Positions 23,306-35,700 of a DNA stretch of 64,000 nucleotides are shown here, piece after piece. Origin of the DNA: Piper betle. Lineage: Eukaryota > Streptophyta > Magnoliopsida > Piperales > Piperaceae. The stretch is from the NCBI GenBank assembly GCA_033002965.1, contig JAURVB010001852.1:1-64000 (forward strand). Direction: 5' to 3'. Under the pieces are notes generated by a model. That model saw only the letters and a program-made list of their open reading frames with translations, searched no databases and had not been told where the DNA came from. Each line of letters begins with the position of its first letter. Within the stretch, counting starts at the first letter, position 1. Made by a program: the position numbers and the translations under genes.

Positions 23306-26220
23306 TGTAAAACCCATGACTCGAGTCAGGATTTTACGTTATAAAACCAGTCGGTTTGACCGTTGGTTAAAGTCGAGTTAGTTCATGAACCACATTCTAA
23401 GTCGAGGCCAGCTGTGAGTTATGAGCAATGAGAGTCAGGTGTACCTGAATATATGATGATAACGTCGAGAAGATGGTGAGAAATGAGTTATCAGAATATA
23501 TGAATGTATGGGGTATTTTTCCTTTTGTTATGTTTGATTGTAGAAATGGTTTTAGGCCGAATAAATCATTAGGACGCGTTAGATTATATTCAGATGGGTT
23601 ATTAATTAAAGAGCATGTCATTTGGTTGTTGTTGTGTTTGTTTTATTTTATGAAATTTTACCATTTTTTTTAGAATTTATTATGAACTAGTTATTATTTT
23701 GACTCGAGTAGCAATTGAGTCAATACTTCTTTATGAAATTACCATTGGGGGTGTGTTCTCCTTTCCTCGACACTTTCCCCTCCCAAAACCCTCGCCGCCC
23801 ACTTTGTTCGTCGTCGCCGCCGCCGTTGACTGCTGCCCCACTGCTGGAACCAACCGCCCATCGTCCCCTCGCCGTCGTCCTGCCATCCCGACAGACCTCG
23901 GCCACCGATTGCCTGCTGGCGTGCCTCCGCGATGCCACGAAGCCACCTTTGCCGTCGCCACTCTGAGCCGGATTCCACCGCCATTCAGTCGCCGTCACCG
24001 CCGCCGTGACCACCAGTCTCACCCTCTCATCATCGCCGACGTTTCCCCCATCATCCCGACCGTCGTTGAGACCGACCGTAGCCCCGATCGGAGCACGCCG
24101 CCACCGCCACCCATTTTCGATGCCGTCGCCGACAGCCATCGCCACCCCGGCTACCCTGTTTGACACCACCATTGGACCAAGCTCGTCGAGCTGGTACCGA
24201 TAGACTCTCTGATTGCCCCGTACCCAATCATCGCCGAAAAACCGCCGGAATCTGCCAAAAAATTGCCGACACTCGCCGGAAAACCTCCAAAACCACAGGA
24301 TAATTGGATTTGTGGGAAATTCACCGGATCATCCGCCGAACGCACCCGGTTCAATCTGATCGGACTTCGGACGCCGCTAGGTGCCGAATTTGAGTTTCGA
24401 GCCACGAAACGGAAACCCTAGCCGTCGCCAATTTTCGACGACGCAAGGTATAATTTATTTTAACTTAATTATTTGAAAATATTGATTATTAGAATTGCAT
24501 GCCAGGATTTGTGTGTGTGTTATAAATATATATTTAAATGTAGGTTTGATTAAGAATAGAAATATGAAATTGTTTGGTTGAGTGGTGTTAAAAATGGAGG
24601 CTAAGAAAGCAATTAGGGTAACTAGGTAATGATTATGATCTAATGCAAACTAGCCTAAGTAGACTTGCTAGAATTGATATAGGTTGATGTGTGTTCATTG
24701 ATGCGTGATGGATGTATGTGTGATATAGGATGTATGACTGCATCATGAGCGGGCGTTAGTATTTAGTTTCGATGTGTAGGTACGAAGTAGGAGCTCGCCG
24801 CCTAGGCACGAGGACCCATTTGGAGCTTCTACCAGGTCCGTTTAGGACTCGTTCTCTGTTTTTACCCTACTCTATTGTGTATTTGATTTATCATGTGCAG
24901 GACTAGTTAAGTGGCGTTTTATCGGATCCCACTTAACTCAGGCCATTTAGCCAACGATTTTCTGGATTAATAACCCTCGAGGATGAGATCCCTCGACTTT
25001 GTTTTCGAACTTTAGATCCAGCTCACGTTGCCTTCGGGCCTATTGTATAAATCCCAACCCAGACCTATATATATGTATAGTTTTCGCATTTTTGTGAGAG
25101 ATTGAATGAGGGAAATCAGACTACCGTGCTACGCGAGCGGGCACGTATATGTCGATAGTGGGCTCTGGAATGGTGTGCGGGCCATTTCATTCCCGAGGGA
25201 TCCTGACAACTCCACCTTTGAGTTCCTCAGACCCAGAGAAGTGTGGAGGTTCACGGGTACTGCATTTCAACGCATGTCTAGACTTGTGGTTTCAAAGGGT
25301 ACTAAAGACGACTGCCTGACTAGTACTCGGCCTTCGTGCTCAAGGCCATGAGTAATATGGAAGGTGCAGGGGGCAGAAAGGAATGAGATTTGATGCGAGA
25401 AGCGATAGAGAAATGGCAAAGGTATGAGAATGAGAAAGAAAGGGGGATGTTGTCGACCCGAGGGCGACGGCTCCCGTATGTGCACTGATGAGAGTTCTTG
25501 AGGAAGTATATGGTTTTCATTAAACAGGTGAGTTTGCTCTCCTGTGCCAGATTGATATTAGTTATTTTTCGGGCCGGTAACACTCGTTACTAACGGTTTT
25601 TCTATATATATGTAGGTGAGAAATGCGAGCAATGAAAGCTGTCAGGACTGCGGAGGAGCAGCACGGAACCGCGCACACATGTACCTGCTGCGTGTAATGT
25701 ATAATGATGCTTGTTTAATGTTGTGTGAATGATTGTTAGAATGTTTTTCTCTTGATGAATTGCCTGTTATGAAATGAACGGATAGATGTGAATGAGCAGG
25801 GAGCCTTGGAGTTCTTCCTCGGCTTAGATGAAAACAAATGAGATAATAATGGAATGCCACGGTAGATTGTTACGTTTTGTCGTATTTTGATAAAATATTT
25901 ATATACCTTTGTTGTGGACAAGTTGGCCCCTTATTGCACTTTTAGGGAAAACTCTGTCCGTTTTTACGTAGTAGTATATATTTTCTTTTGGTTTCTCATT
26001 TATTGTTTTGTCTTGTTTTTGCTTGTACATCATAGCATGCATGTTGGACCGGGTTAGAACCCTATCGTTCCCATTCATGCACTTCATGTTTACATCTCCA
26101 TCTTGAGACGCCGAGGGCAGATCTGGGTCGGCTTAACCGAACCCAGTAGATTAGCGAACGGTTCGGTCGCCGGTGACATTTTCGGGTCGGTTCATGGGTG
26201 AGCCGAAACGAGGTGTTATA
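23306..26220 (+). repeat. 3' LTR of element E
   Basis: TGTAAAACCC to GGTGTTATA. The final CA is changed to TA, consistent with C-to-T. Collinear with the 5' LTR throughout. Confidence 0.9.
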
Positions 26221-27311
26221 GCCAGTGTCGTCCCACATCTAAAATAAGGTTAAACTCAACATGCAGGGAGTCAAGTAGAGAAGGAGAGTCCTACAGACCT
26301 ATGCTCCATGCTCCAAGCATGTCTGCACATCTATGGTGAGCTTGAACTCCGAAACCTACATCAAAACCCACTGCAAAGTAAAATACTAACATCTCTATAT
26401 CATGCATGATTGTGGCCTGTGCTCATATCATCAATACATCTTAATAAACAAAATGGTACTAACAAACCTATAACTAAACATGTGGCATGAAAATCGACAG
26501 CAAAAATGTCATCGCCGACGGCGACTGTGGCAGCGTCAGTGGCAATTGTGTGTACAAATTGATAGCCGGCCGTGAGGTGGTCACAGTCGTACCGATCCGA
26601 TGGCCAACGGCAAGGTGGAAACTCACCGGCGGCGAGCCGAAGTGGTGGCAGCACTAAGAGTTAATGACTCTGAAAATGGAAGAAAAATAATTGGAAATCA
26701 TTGCATGAAGCCATAAGGCTGAGTGGATAACTCCAATCATGCCACATGGCATGATCCAGTTGTCCAACAACTTGCAGCCTAGTGGGGCCCACCTATAGGT
26801 ATATGCAATATCTATATGGACGGAAAGCTTGGATCAAGTCCGTCCAAAGTCAAAACTAATTTGAATCCTAAAAGTGATTTTATAGGCAGGAATCTAGGCA
26901 AGAAGGGCAAATGGTCCTCGAAACCCTAAACACAATCGAGTTCGGCCCAAGGGGCACAATCGGATGGTTGGAAATCCCTTTGATGCATGCAATGAGATAC
27001 CTTGAAAATCATAAACGAATACTAAATGCTGCAATTGCCTAGATCTATGCCTAAAATACTGGCCACTCATAAAAAATCATATGTATACCTTGTGTATAAA
27101 TTGATAACTTATGCTCTACTGTATCATAGCTGAAACTATCATATGCATGTCGAGCATACTCAACCTTCATAGCAAGCTCATATGGCCATCTGGGCCTCAT
27201 ACTCATATTCTTAAAATTATTCTACCTCAAGCTCGCTCGATTGGACTTGAGGCTGGTCCAACCTGGGCAACTACAAGTGGGTAAAACCTTTACCCAAAGT
27301 TGGGTTTTACA

Positions 27312-28058
27312 ACCTCTGCTCCTTATAAAAATTCTGTCCTCAGAATTTCTCACATCAACTGTGATCAAAGGACTCAACTAAAGTTGTAATCTCGCTGGCA
27401 CTCTAGTAGCTCTCTAGCGAATGCTAGCTACATACAGCCCAAATGAACCAACATAAAGCTCGCTAGCTCCTTAATAATCTGACTAGGCAGACTGCACATG
27501 ATTGAATCATCTAGCAAAACATGTCATACATGTTGGAATCGTCTGTCTGGGCTGACTATGCATGCTCAAATCATCTTACTGGACTAACCATGCATACTCA
27601 AATCATCTTGCTCGATTAGCTTCTCAAGCCAATGCAAACTGTGGGGACTGAAATGCAATGACCTCGACAGGAAAAATGTAGGTTCACCCCTAAGGATCTA
27701 CTGGGTTTTCAAGCAAGTACTCTAAAGTATTGTAGGGTACTAGTCTAGGCTGCATCAGAAAAAATTGTCCGTGCTAGGTATGTGACCTAACATCTACCCA
27801 TGTCTCCCTAATCCTCAACAATGTGATAGGTCAACTATGTGTATCCTCAGGATACTCTTGCTATAGTTCCTGTAGCTATATTAAGGTGTCCTGCAAATCC
27901 TACTAGCATATGGTGGACTTTAGTACCAAATAAAGGTATATGCTAATGCGTTCTAAGTCTCACTATTGGTAGTCTAGGTCAAACACTCAGGTGTCCCTCG
28001 AACTGGGCACCTCACCAAGTCCTAGGTAACTCGATCCTAAATTAAATATCTCACTCTC
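27312..28058 (-). mobile_element. 3' internal fragment of the family-D element
   Basis: On the minus strand it runs into LTR-D1 through a GAGGACAGAATTTTTATAAGG stretch like the pre-LTR sequence of element E, so D1 is a 3' LTR. I see no usable reading frame. It is cut at 28058 by LTR-B. Confidence 0.65.
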
Positions 28059-30846
28059 TGTAAGGACCCACCCTAGCTGGCCCAGGAGTTACTTAAAACA
28101 TTAAAACATACTATTCATGAACACGAATCATAGCCATGAAGCATAACACGGAAAATAGGACAAGAAAATTTATAAATCATAAAAATAAAACATGTTCTGA
28201 TAGCATGTGACAATGCATAAAATAAACAAACTCAAAGTTCCACACTCTCAGACCGTATCCCATAGCCACATTTATAACACTAGAAAAACAAAAGGAAGCC
28301 CAACTTATTATCGATTCACCATACCTAGGTTGGTAAAAGAACCACCAACCACACTTTTAATCTTCAGTCCAAGGCAGCTCACCTGTGAAGGCAATTCCGC
28401 GTTAGTGACAAAACCACTAAGCCACATAATTAAATGAAACAAGTCAATATAATCTCCATTATCATTTCACAAGTATTTTAGTAATTATGAGCCTATACCA
28501 AGTTCTTAATATACTGGGAGGGGTGGCCACCCCATCCAGCTACCATCTCATGCATGCGCACACACGCTACGTGGCCCACTACCTGTAGTTACCGATATTT
28601 GCCATTGAATCACCCTCTCGGTATCACAAGTGCATAATGAGCCGTCTAGGGCCACTGCACCCTATCACCCCTTTCGGTCTAGGGGTAGGTATTTAATCTT
28701 TCAGGGGGTGCTGCCTTGTGTCGAATTGAGTCGACCCCGGTTGCCCTCAGCGCATGGTGGTTAGTTATGAACTCCAATCGACCAAGACTCCCACATAGTA
28801 ATTTTAAAGGGTGCGGCTCCATGTCAAACTAAGTCAATTCCTTGACCCCAGTTGCACTCAGTGCATGGTGGTCAAATCTGGGCTCAGGCCGACCAGGGCT
28901 GCCAAAAAGGGAAAATACAACATTTCAAATAATTATACGGACCTGGATAGTTCGTAAGTGAACCTGCAACTGTGACCAACGATCTTAATCTGAACGAGAA
29001 TATAAAATTATACATAAGTATAATTTTATTCGAGTAGAAATGCATGCAACTACATGACTAATATATATCATTATTAAAATTTGACAACATAAAGCATGCA
29101 ACATTCAACAATATTAAATATTAAATTATTCATGTGACATAATCATTTAAGTCCTACTTTACATTTTAAATTAATTATCTAAATCATAATTCACACTTCA
29201 CTAATGATAAATTAATTATTAACTTATAAACAAGTATTTAATTACTATTATTAGTATATTTTCCTTTGAGATGATAATTACTTAACTACCGATCTTGATG
29301 ATTTAGTTTACGATTTTAATCTTTAATCATTATCATTATTAATAGTAATTTAATTAATTAAGTCATTCAATTAAATTATTTAAAATGATTTGTATTATCC
29401 TAATTCAAAGATATTACTAATTATTTTAAATTATTCAACTCAATAAAGGTTCGAACTTTATTTATTTTCATTATGCTATTTAGGTTCTTTTTACACGATT
29501 ATAGTTTAATAACCCATTTTCTACCTTATTGAACTCGTTATTAAAATAATCACTTTATTTACCTAATATTAAATTTAATATGATAAAGGTAAAATCTTTA
29601 TTTTATTAATTACTTATAACCATCCGATTTAAATTAATCGCTTGTAGTACGCCGATTAATTATCGACCGTTTATCATTACTGTATTTTTATTACTTATGG
29701 CGATTTCGTACAATAATTAATTAGTTTAGCAACTTTAACCCATAACCCATTAGAATAATTATTTTTAAGGATTTATTACGAGTTAGTATTATTTTTAACT
29801 CGAGCCGTATCGAGTCAAGCATTATTTACAGATCTGCCATCTTCTTCTTCCCCGACGCTCTTCTTTTCTCCAACCTTCATCTTTGGCACAACAACAGGTC
29901 AGGTCCTTCTTCTCCAACCTCAAGATGACCACTTTCTTGCACCTTGCTACCAATTCAGAGGTTCAGCTACCTCAGGCCGGCATCAAAACAGGAAGATCAG
30001 CCACCTTTGGACGTCGCAGGGAGTAGGGTCGTTCTCCCCACGTCTGCACATTCGCCGCCATGAATTCTGGCAAGAGAGGTCGTCAGCAGTGGGCTGTGCC
30101 GGTGGCAGGAACTGCTGTAGTGGAACCCCTGATGTTGTCGATGAAGAACAACCGGCGTCTACCCTCTGGATCTTCCATTGCAGCGTTTGTTTCAGAGGAA
30201 CGCCACCACCTTCGTCCACCTTGCAACTCCACCCACTCGCCGGTGCAATTCTGCCACCAATCGGAAACAAGGGATCCAGGCGAGCCATCCCTTCAACCCA
30301 GCAGCCAGAGGGACCGTCGGGGATGTGAGAGGATGCCTTGCAATTCTTGTTTACGAGTCGCCCATCTTGCCAACATTTCAGACTCGTCGGCCATGGACGG
30401 GATTTAAATTGTTAGTTTAGTTCTTTTCTTTCTTGTTGATTTAAGACTTTAATTCTTATGATTATCAAGCTTATTATCAATTCAAAATATGCATGCATGA
30501 AAATTAAGAATAGGGAGATAGGAAGGATACCCAAGCAAGGAAGAAGCCAGCTTCGGAAGGAAGAGGAGAAGGAAATGAGAGAATGAAGGCGGCTAAGGTG
30601 AAGATGACGCCCCCTCACAAAATATGAAATGAAAATGACAGCTAGGGTATGAGAAAACACCCCAACACCCGTATTTCATTTAACCGGGTAACCGGGTAGA
30701 GTATAAAATATAATCTGCTAACCGGGTAGAGAATAAAATATAATAATCATATAATAATAATAATAATAATCCAACATTCGATCCTTCCCAGACCGAGTTG
30801 AATATTTTATTTTATTTTTATTTTTATTTTTTTCACATTCTTTACA
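28059..30846 (-). repeat. LTR-B: reverse 3' LTR of a Tekay/Del relative (2788 bp)
   Basis: On the minus strand it begins TGTAAAGAATG at 30846 and ends GGTCCTTACA at 28059, where the terminal GGGCCAGCTAGG block resembles LTR-A. It has repeated ACCCGGTTA motifs near 30680-30725 and an ATA microsatellite near 30740-30770. ORFs near 29983-30420 are part of the LTR and recur in broken form in LTR-C, so they are not genes. Confidence 0.85.
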
Positions 30847-30961
30847 ATCTCCCCAAGTTGGAAATATTTTGTCCCTGAAATATTATAACGGCAACAGAAC
30901 AATCATGATTAACTATTTTTTCGGTATTGGTTCATGCTACTATAATTATAAGAATCTTATG

Positions 30962-31852
30962 CCACGAATAGGCTAGGATATTTCCTTGCCATTTCTTGTT
31001 CAATCTCTCATGTAGCTTCCTCTCACCCCTGATTTTTTCACAATACTTTTACGAAAGGAACATCCTTGTTCTTAGTGTCTTTATTTCCCTTGTTAGGATG
31101 TGAATTGGCTTTTCCTCGTAGGTTAAATTTGATTGTAGCTCTAAGTCTTCAAAGTTTGTGATTATATGATCTTCATCTTGTGCATATTTCTTTAGCATTG
31201 ACACATGGTAAACATTGTGTACACCAACTAGGCTTGGTGACAATGCTAGTCTATATGCACAATTTCAAACTCGATCCAGGATTGGGAACGGTCCTATGAA
31301 TCTTGGCTTCAACATCCCTGATGTTCTAAATCTGATCACCCCCTTCATAGGAGATGTCTTTAGGTACACGAACTCCCTAACTTTGAACTCTAGGTCCCTA
31401 CCATATAAGGATTCAAATGGTGCCATCCCTATACTGGCTTGGTAAGAGTTATTGTAGATAAATTTAGCCAATGCTAAGTGTTTCTCCAAGTCACCTCCCC
31501 AATCAAGAATGCATGCTTGTAACAAATCTTCAAAAGTTTGAATAGTCCGCTCACTCTAACCATCAGTTTGGGGATAATATGCAGTTCTAAGCTTGATTTG
31601 GGTCCCCGTGCCTTTTGGAAAGCTTCCTAGAAATGTGAGGTGAATACGGGATCTCGGTTAAAGACTACCTCCTTTGGAATCCCATGCAACTTGACAATAT
31701 TGTCAACATACAATTCTGCCAAGTATTCTACAGTTCTCATTGATTTCATGGGGATGAAGTGAGCCACTTAGTTAGTCGGTCCACAACCACCCATATGGAG
31801 TCATGCTTCTTCTAAGTCCTTGGGAGCTTTGCAATAAAATCGCATGTGACAC
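30962..31852 (-). pseudogene. Integrase and chromodomain tail of the element carrying LTR-B
   Basis: Minus-strand sequence equivalent to element A from about 7070 to the end of gag-pol. It contains a damaged integrase core, then a frame at 31265-31525 with [15 protein letters not shown] and [10 protein letters not shown]. That frame passes from SLYGR straight to DLEF, so about 55 residues present in element A are missing in frame. The C-terminal part (31049-31243) carries [14 protein letters not shown] and [11 protein letters not shown] sequence, followed by frameshifted chromodomain residues ending ARKYPSLF. The fragment is cut at 31852 by LTR-C. Not functional. Confidence 0.85.
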
Positions 31853-33535
31853 TGTAAAGACCGTGGAAAAATTTTTTTTAAAAAATTGGACACCGACGTG
31901 GTCTGAAAAGGACCGAACGTGCTATATTCTTTACCTGGTTAATTATTATATTTTATTATTTATCTATTTATTTACCCAATTACCCGGTTAAGTAATGTAC
32001 GAGTGAATCGATACGATTGGTCATCACGATTATTATGATCATTAGTCGACCGGTCCTAGTTCGACCTAAGGCCAAACCCCCGTTCTTGTGTGGGTGACGA
32101 CTTGGTGAGTGGGAGGAAAAGGGAGAACAAACTTTAGCCAAGTGATACCTATTTATGAATGGGCGGTAGGGTAGGGTGTAAGAATTTAATTGAGGGACTT
32201 GTTGAGTTGTATATATATATAGTTGTGAAGATTGTGGGAAATCCTTTTCCCTAGCCGTTCACTCCTTCTCGTCTCCTCTCCGTCTCAGGCACCCTCCTCA
32301 TTGCTGCGTGAGTATCTCATCCCTTTTCTTATTTCTTTTACATTAGGACTCTTGCATGCATATTTTTAATTAATAGTAAGCTTGTTAATCATGTAAATAA
32401 AAGTTGTAAATCAACAAGAAAAGAACTAAACTGAACTGAAATTGGAATCTCGTCCATGGCCGAGTAGCCTGAAACTTTGGCAAGACCCAACGACCTCTCT
32501 TGTTGCTAGGTCAAAGGGAGGGCTCGCCACGTCCCTGGTTTTCCGGTGGGTGGCGGAATCGCAGCTGTGAGGGGGCGGAGTTGAAGGGGTGACAGAAGTG
32601 GCGACATTTTGCTGCAATTGATGCTATAATAGAAGCTTCAGCGAGGTAAATGCCGGCTGTGCTTGATCGACAGCATCATGGGTTCCATCACAGTTTTCAG
32701 GCCGCCAGAATAATCCACTACAGACCACCTTCTCGCCAGAATTCATGGCAGCGACGTGCAGAAGTGGGGAGAACGACCATACTTCATGCAACGTCCATAG
32801 GTGGCCAATTTTTCCTGTTTTGATGCCGGCCTGAGGTCGTGGAACATCTGAATTGAAGCAAGGTACAAGAAAGGAGGGGTCTTGAGGCTGGGAGAAGAAG
32901 AACAGGCCAGGAGTTGGGCGTCATGGTGTAGCACATGGTCGTCTTGGATTGCTGCTGTAAAAACGCACATGAGGCTTCCTCGCTTGCTGATTTTATCTTG
33001 TTGTTGATGCTTTGTTGTAATGTTTAGATTGTGGTTCAATTGGAAGACAAGATAATGGTTGGAGGAGAAGGACCAACTATTTTTGGAGAAGAGAAGAATG
33101 GCTACGGGATGAATAAGAAGAAGAAGAAGAAGAAGAGGAAAGAGGATGGCAATTTTGTAAATATGGGTTGACTCAATACCGACTCGAGTTAAAAAATAAT
33201 ACGAACTCATAATAAATCTTTAAACATAATTATTTCAATGGGTTATTGGTAATGTTACTAAACTAATTAATTATTGTATAGAAATTTATTATCTAAAAAG
33301 AAAATATACTAATAATAATAATTAAATACTTGTCTATGAATTAATAATTATGTAATTATTTGTTAAGTGTTAATTATGATTTAGAAAATTAATTTAAAAT
33401 ATAAAGTAGGACTTAAATGATTATATCACATGAATAATTAATTATCTCATTGGATTTGTTGAGAATTTAACATTTAATATATTTGAATTGTTACATGATA
33501 TGTTGTCAAAATTTTAATAATGATATATATATTAG
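31853..33535 (+). repeat. LTR-C: forward, truncated relative of LTR-B
   Basis: Starts TGTAAAGACCGTGG and shares the ACCCGGTTAA motif, a TATATATATATAG TATA region near 32209-32222 and the same downstream order as the reverse complement of LTR-B. An AAG microsatellite is at 33116-33136. It stops at 33535 inside ATATATATTAG, where Athila-like sequence begins. No gene is visible in it. Confidence 0.82.
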
Positions 33536-35040
33536 ACAAAATTACTTAGTCCCCATTATGTTCTCATATGATTCTTAATTAAACTATCCAGACGCAACAA
33601 GATGTCAATCAAATCAGAAATTCCCTTTCATCAATCACACCCAAAAGAAGGCTCTACGTGTGTGTGTGTGTGTGTGTATGTGTGTAAAATAATCCATTAA
33701 CTTATCATTCTCATTTTGCAACCAAGAGAATACAATCAATCACATGCTTAAATATGTTCACCTTTCACTCCCATCTCCACTAATGTAGGCGATGTCAATT
33801 CAATTGAATAAATATATCTTTGTATGTTGTAATAGGGCATAGGGCTAGGGACCAAAAATAGGATAAACAAGAGAAAAAATCAGACGCTAATATGCACCTT
33901 AGCATTAAAAATCCTTTCTAAATCCTAACATACATGTACAAAAAATCCCCAAATACCGTAGCAATATGATACAAACTTTCTTAAATGTAGTAGCGAGTTG
34001 ACCCAATATAAGAACAAACTTTGCTTTGATTTGCCATTGGTTACCTGTTGCATTTTTTTCTTTTATTTTAAACTAGTGGAAGCCCATTGCTTCATCTTGT
34101 GTGTACAAGTGGAGGATCATTGCCTTGTCTTGTTTTCCATTTTTTCTTTTTTCGATTTTTCTTTTTTTACAAAGCAAAGTGCCAGGAAAGTCCACACTAT
34201 TTACTCAATTACCACTCTATGAAAAGCAATGCCCCCTCCATACTACTCAAAGTTTCATCCCCGTTAGAATTTATTACGAATTCAAAACACTAGGACGCTC
34301 GGACTTAAGCAGCAAGATATATTTTCAATAAAAAGGACAAGGCTAAAATAAGGGTAATCAAACAAACACGTATAATAAAGGCCATAAATTTGTGTGCAGA
34401 GGATAATTTATATTAGGTAGGCTTGAAGAAAGGCCCAAACTCATCAAAAAGAATTGTTTATATCATTTTCCATGTACATGGCAAGCCAAATATTTCCCCT
34501 TAAAAGTTGCCAGGGCAAAATCTAAAAGTCATGACCATCATGTGCAATCCTTATTATAAAACATTCATTGAAATCATCTAAACCAAAGGATTATGAAAAT
34601 AATATAAGGTAGAGAACCAACTCTCGAATGCAATCTTTTACTCAGTTCATCCTTCCTATCAATTAATCAAGTTTTCCCAAGAAAGGTAAGACTAATTCAC
34701 ATGTATCTATCATTGAACCAAGAGACGAAAATTCCATTGCATAATAAAATTTTTACACTAAACTACACTATATATATATATATTCATATCTAAATCTAAA
34801 CATGAGTCAAGCATGAACAATATGCATAAAATTAAGGCATCACCCCCAAACTTAAACTAAACGTTGTCCTCATAAATAAAAATAACAATAAAGAGGAAGA
34901 AGTGAAAGAGAACTCCCTCAACCAATTAGTCGATGGATGATTATCATCAATAACTAAATTTGCACTTGACCCATGCTACAAAAATAAAAAGAAATATATT
35001 AAAAAAAGCTACAAATTGAAATAAACTTTTAAAAGAAGTC
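33536..35040 (-). other. Non-coding 3' region of X1
   Basis: Collinear with 51062-52620 of X2. Contains TG and TA microsatellites (33659-33684, 34768-34782). I see no gene in it; the ORF near 33998-34331 is low-complexity T-rich sequence. Confidence 0.7.
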
Positions 35041-35077
35041 ACTTGGGTTGCCTCCCAAGAAGTGCTTGGTTTAACAT

Positions 35078-35700
35078 CTATAGCCCGATTATCTTGATAA
35101 TCTCCAAAATAGGTGGCACTTCAACTAATGGCAGCAATCTGTGGAATGGTAAATCTAAGGTTTCCACAATTTTGAATCTCTTAGGCAAGATTTGTTGTGA
35201 ATCTGATAGTTTAATGATCTCTTCCACATCAGTATCATCTTCACAAAGAGAATGTATGGCCTTATGTAATGAATCACTCAACTGATCCCCTTTGTACATT
35301 ATTTTATCAAATAGTTCAATTCTAGAACAATCATATGTTGCATCCAGGCAATTCATGGATTTAAAGATATTATATGTGACATAATCGTTGTTTACCCTAT
35401 GTATAAGTTTTCCAACAGCTACGTCGATCAGTGTTCTCCCAGTTGCTAAGAAACCTCTCCCAACAATGAGTGGTATATCGTCATTCCTTCCTTCCATTTC
35501 AAGCACCACAAAATCTACAGGAAAGATAAACTTGTCAACCTTTATTAAAACATCTTCAATGACTCCTTTAGGATATACCCATGACCGGTTAGCCAACTGG
35601 AGTGTGATGTCGGTAGGAGCAATATCCTGGATTCCTAACCTTTTGAAAATCGAAAAGGCATAAGATTAATGCTAGAACCTAAGTCACATAAAGCATTACA
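35078..35700 (-). pseudogene. Athila-type protease region of X1 (172-aa open frame)
   Basis: The frame at 35078-35596 carries the Athila protease core: YPKGVIEDVL, KVDKFIFPVDFVVLEMEGR, IPLIVGRGFLATGRTLIDV. The catalytic aspartate motif (GLGSSIN, altered from DLGSSIN) lies just upstream near 35690 in a shifted frame. After the protease a linker ends PPILEIIKIIGL, the point that normally precedes RT, then a stop and LNQALLGRQP-like sequence typical of the end of Athila pol. This shows RT to integrase were removed. Confidence 0.85.

Larger units (their letters stand above)
18224..26220 (+). mobile_element. Element E: gag-only Ty3/gypsy retrotransposon (TR-GAG-like)
   Basis: 5' LTR 18224-21142 (2919 bp), internal part 21143-23305 and 3' LTR 23306-26220 (2915 bp). 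The internal part holds only a gag frame; no protease, RT, RNase H or integrase motif is present. It sits in LTR-D1. The uninterrupted D copy near 57520-57545 reads GATGCTACCCCATG where E is inserted. The flanks GCTAC and GCCAG agree at three of five positions, so the TSD is decayed or altered. The long LTRs and iMet-type PBS fit a Tekay/Del-related non-autonomous element. Confidence 0.88.
16799..27311 (-). repeat. LTR-D1: reverse 3' LTR of family D, interrupted twice
   Basis: Minus-strand order: start TGTAAAACCCAAC at 27311, through 26221, across element E to 18223-17746, across a TRIM to 17152-16799. The net LTR is about 1.9 kb. The copy at 49269-59470 is collinear and keeps about 850 bp that is absent here (its 57790-58655). 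It ends near a GTGAAC...GGGGTGT block like LTR-E, so D and E are related families. Confidence 0.85.

Noticed and set aside
30060..30407. ORFs of about 80-115 aa in LTR-B as genes
   Set aside because: They overlap on both strands within an LTR, and the homologous stretch of LTR-C does not keep the frames.
33998..34331. T-rich ORFs near 34000 and their copies at 51598-51845
   Set aside because: The Phe/Leu/Ser low-complexity translation comes from pyrimidine-rich sequence in the non-coding 3' region of X elements. The frames are not conserved between the copies.
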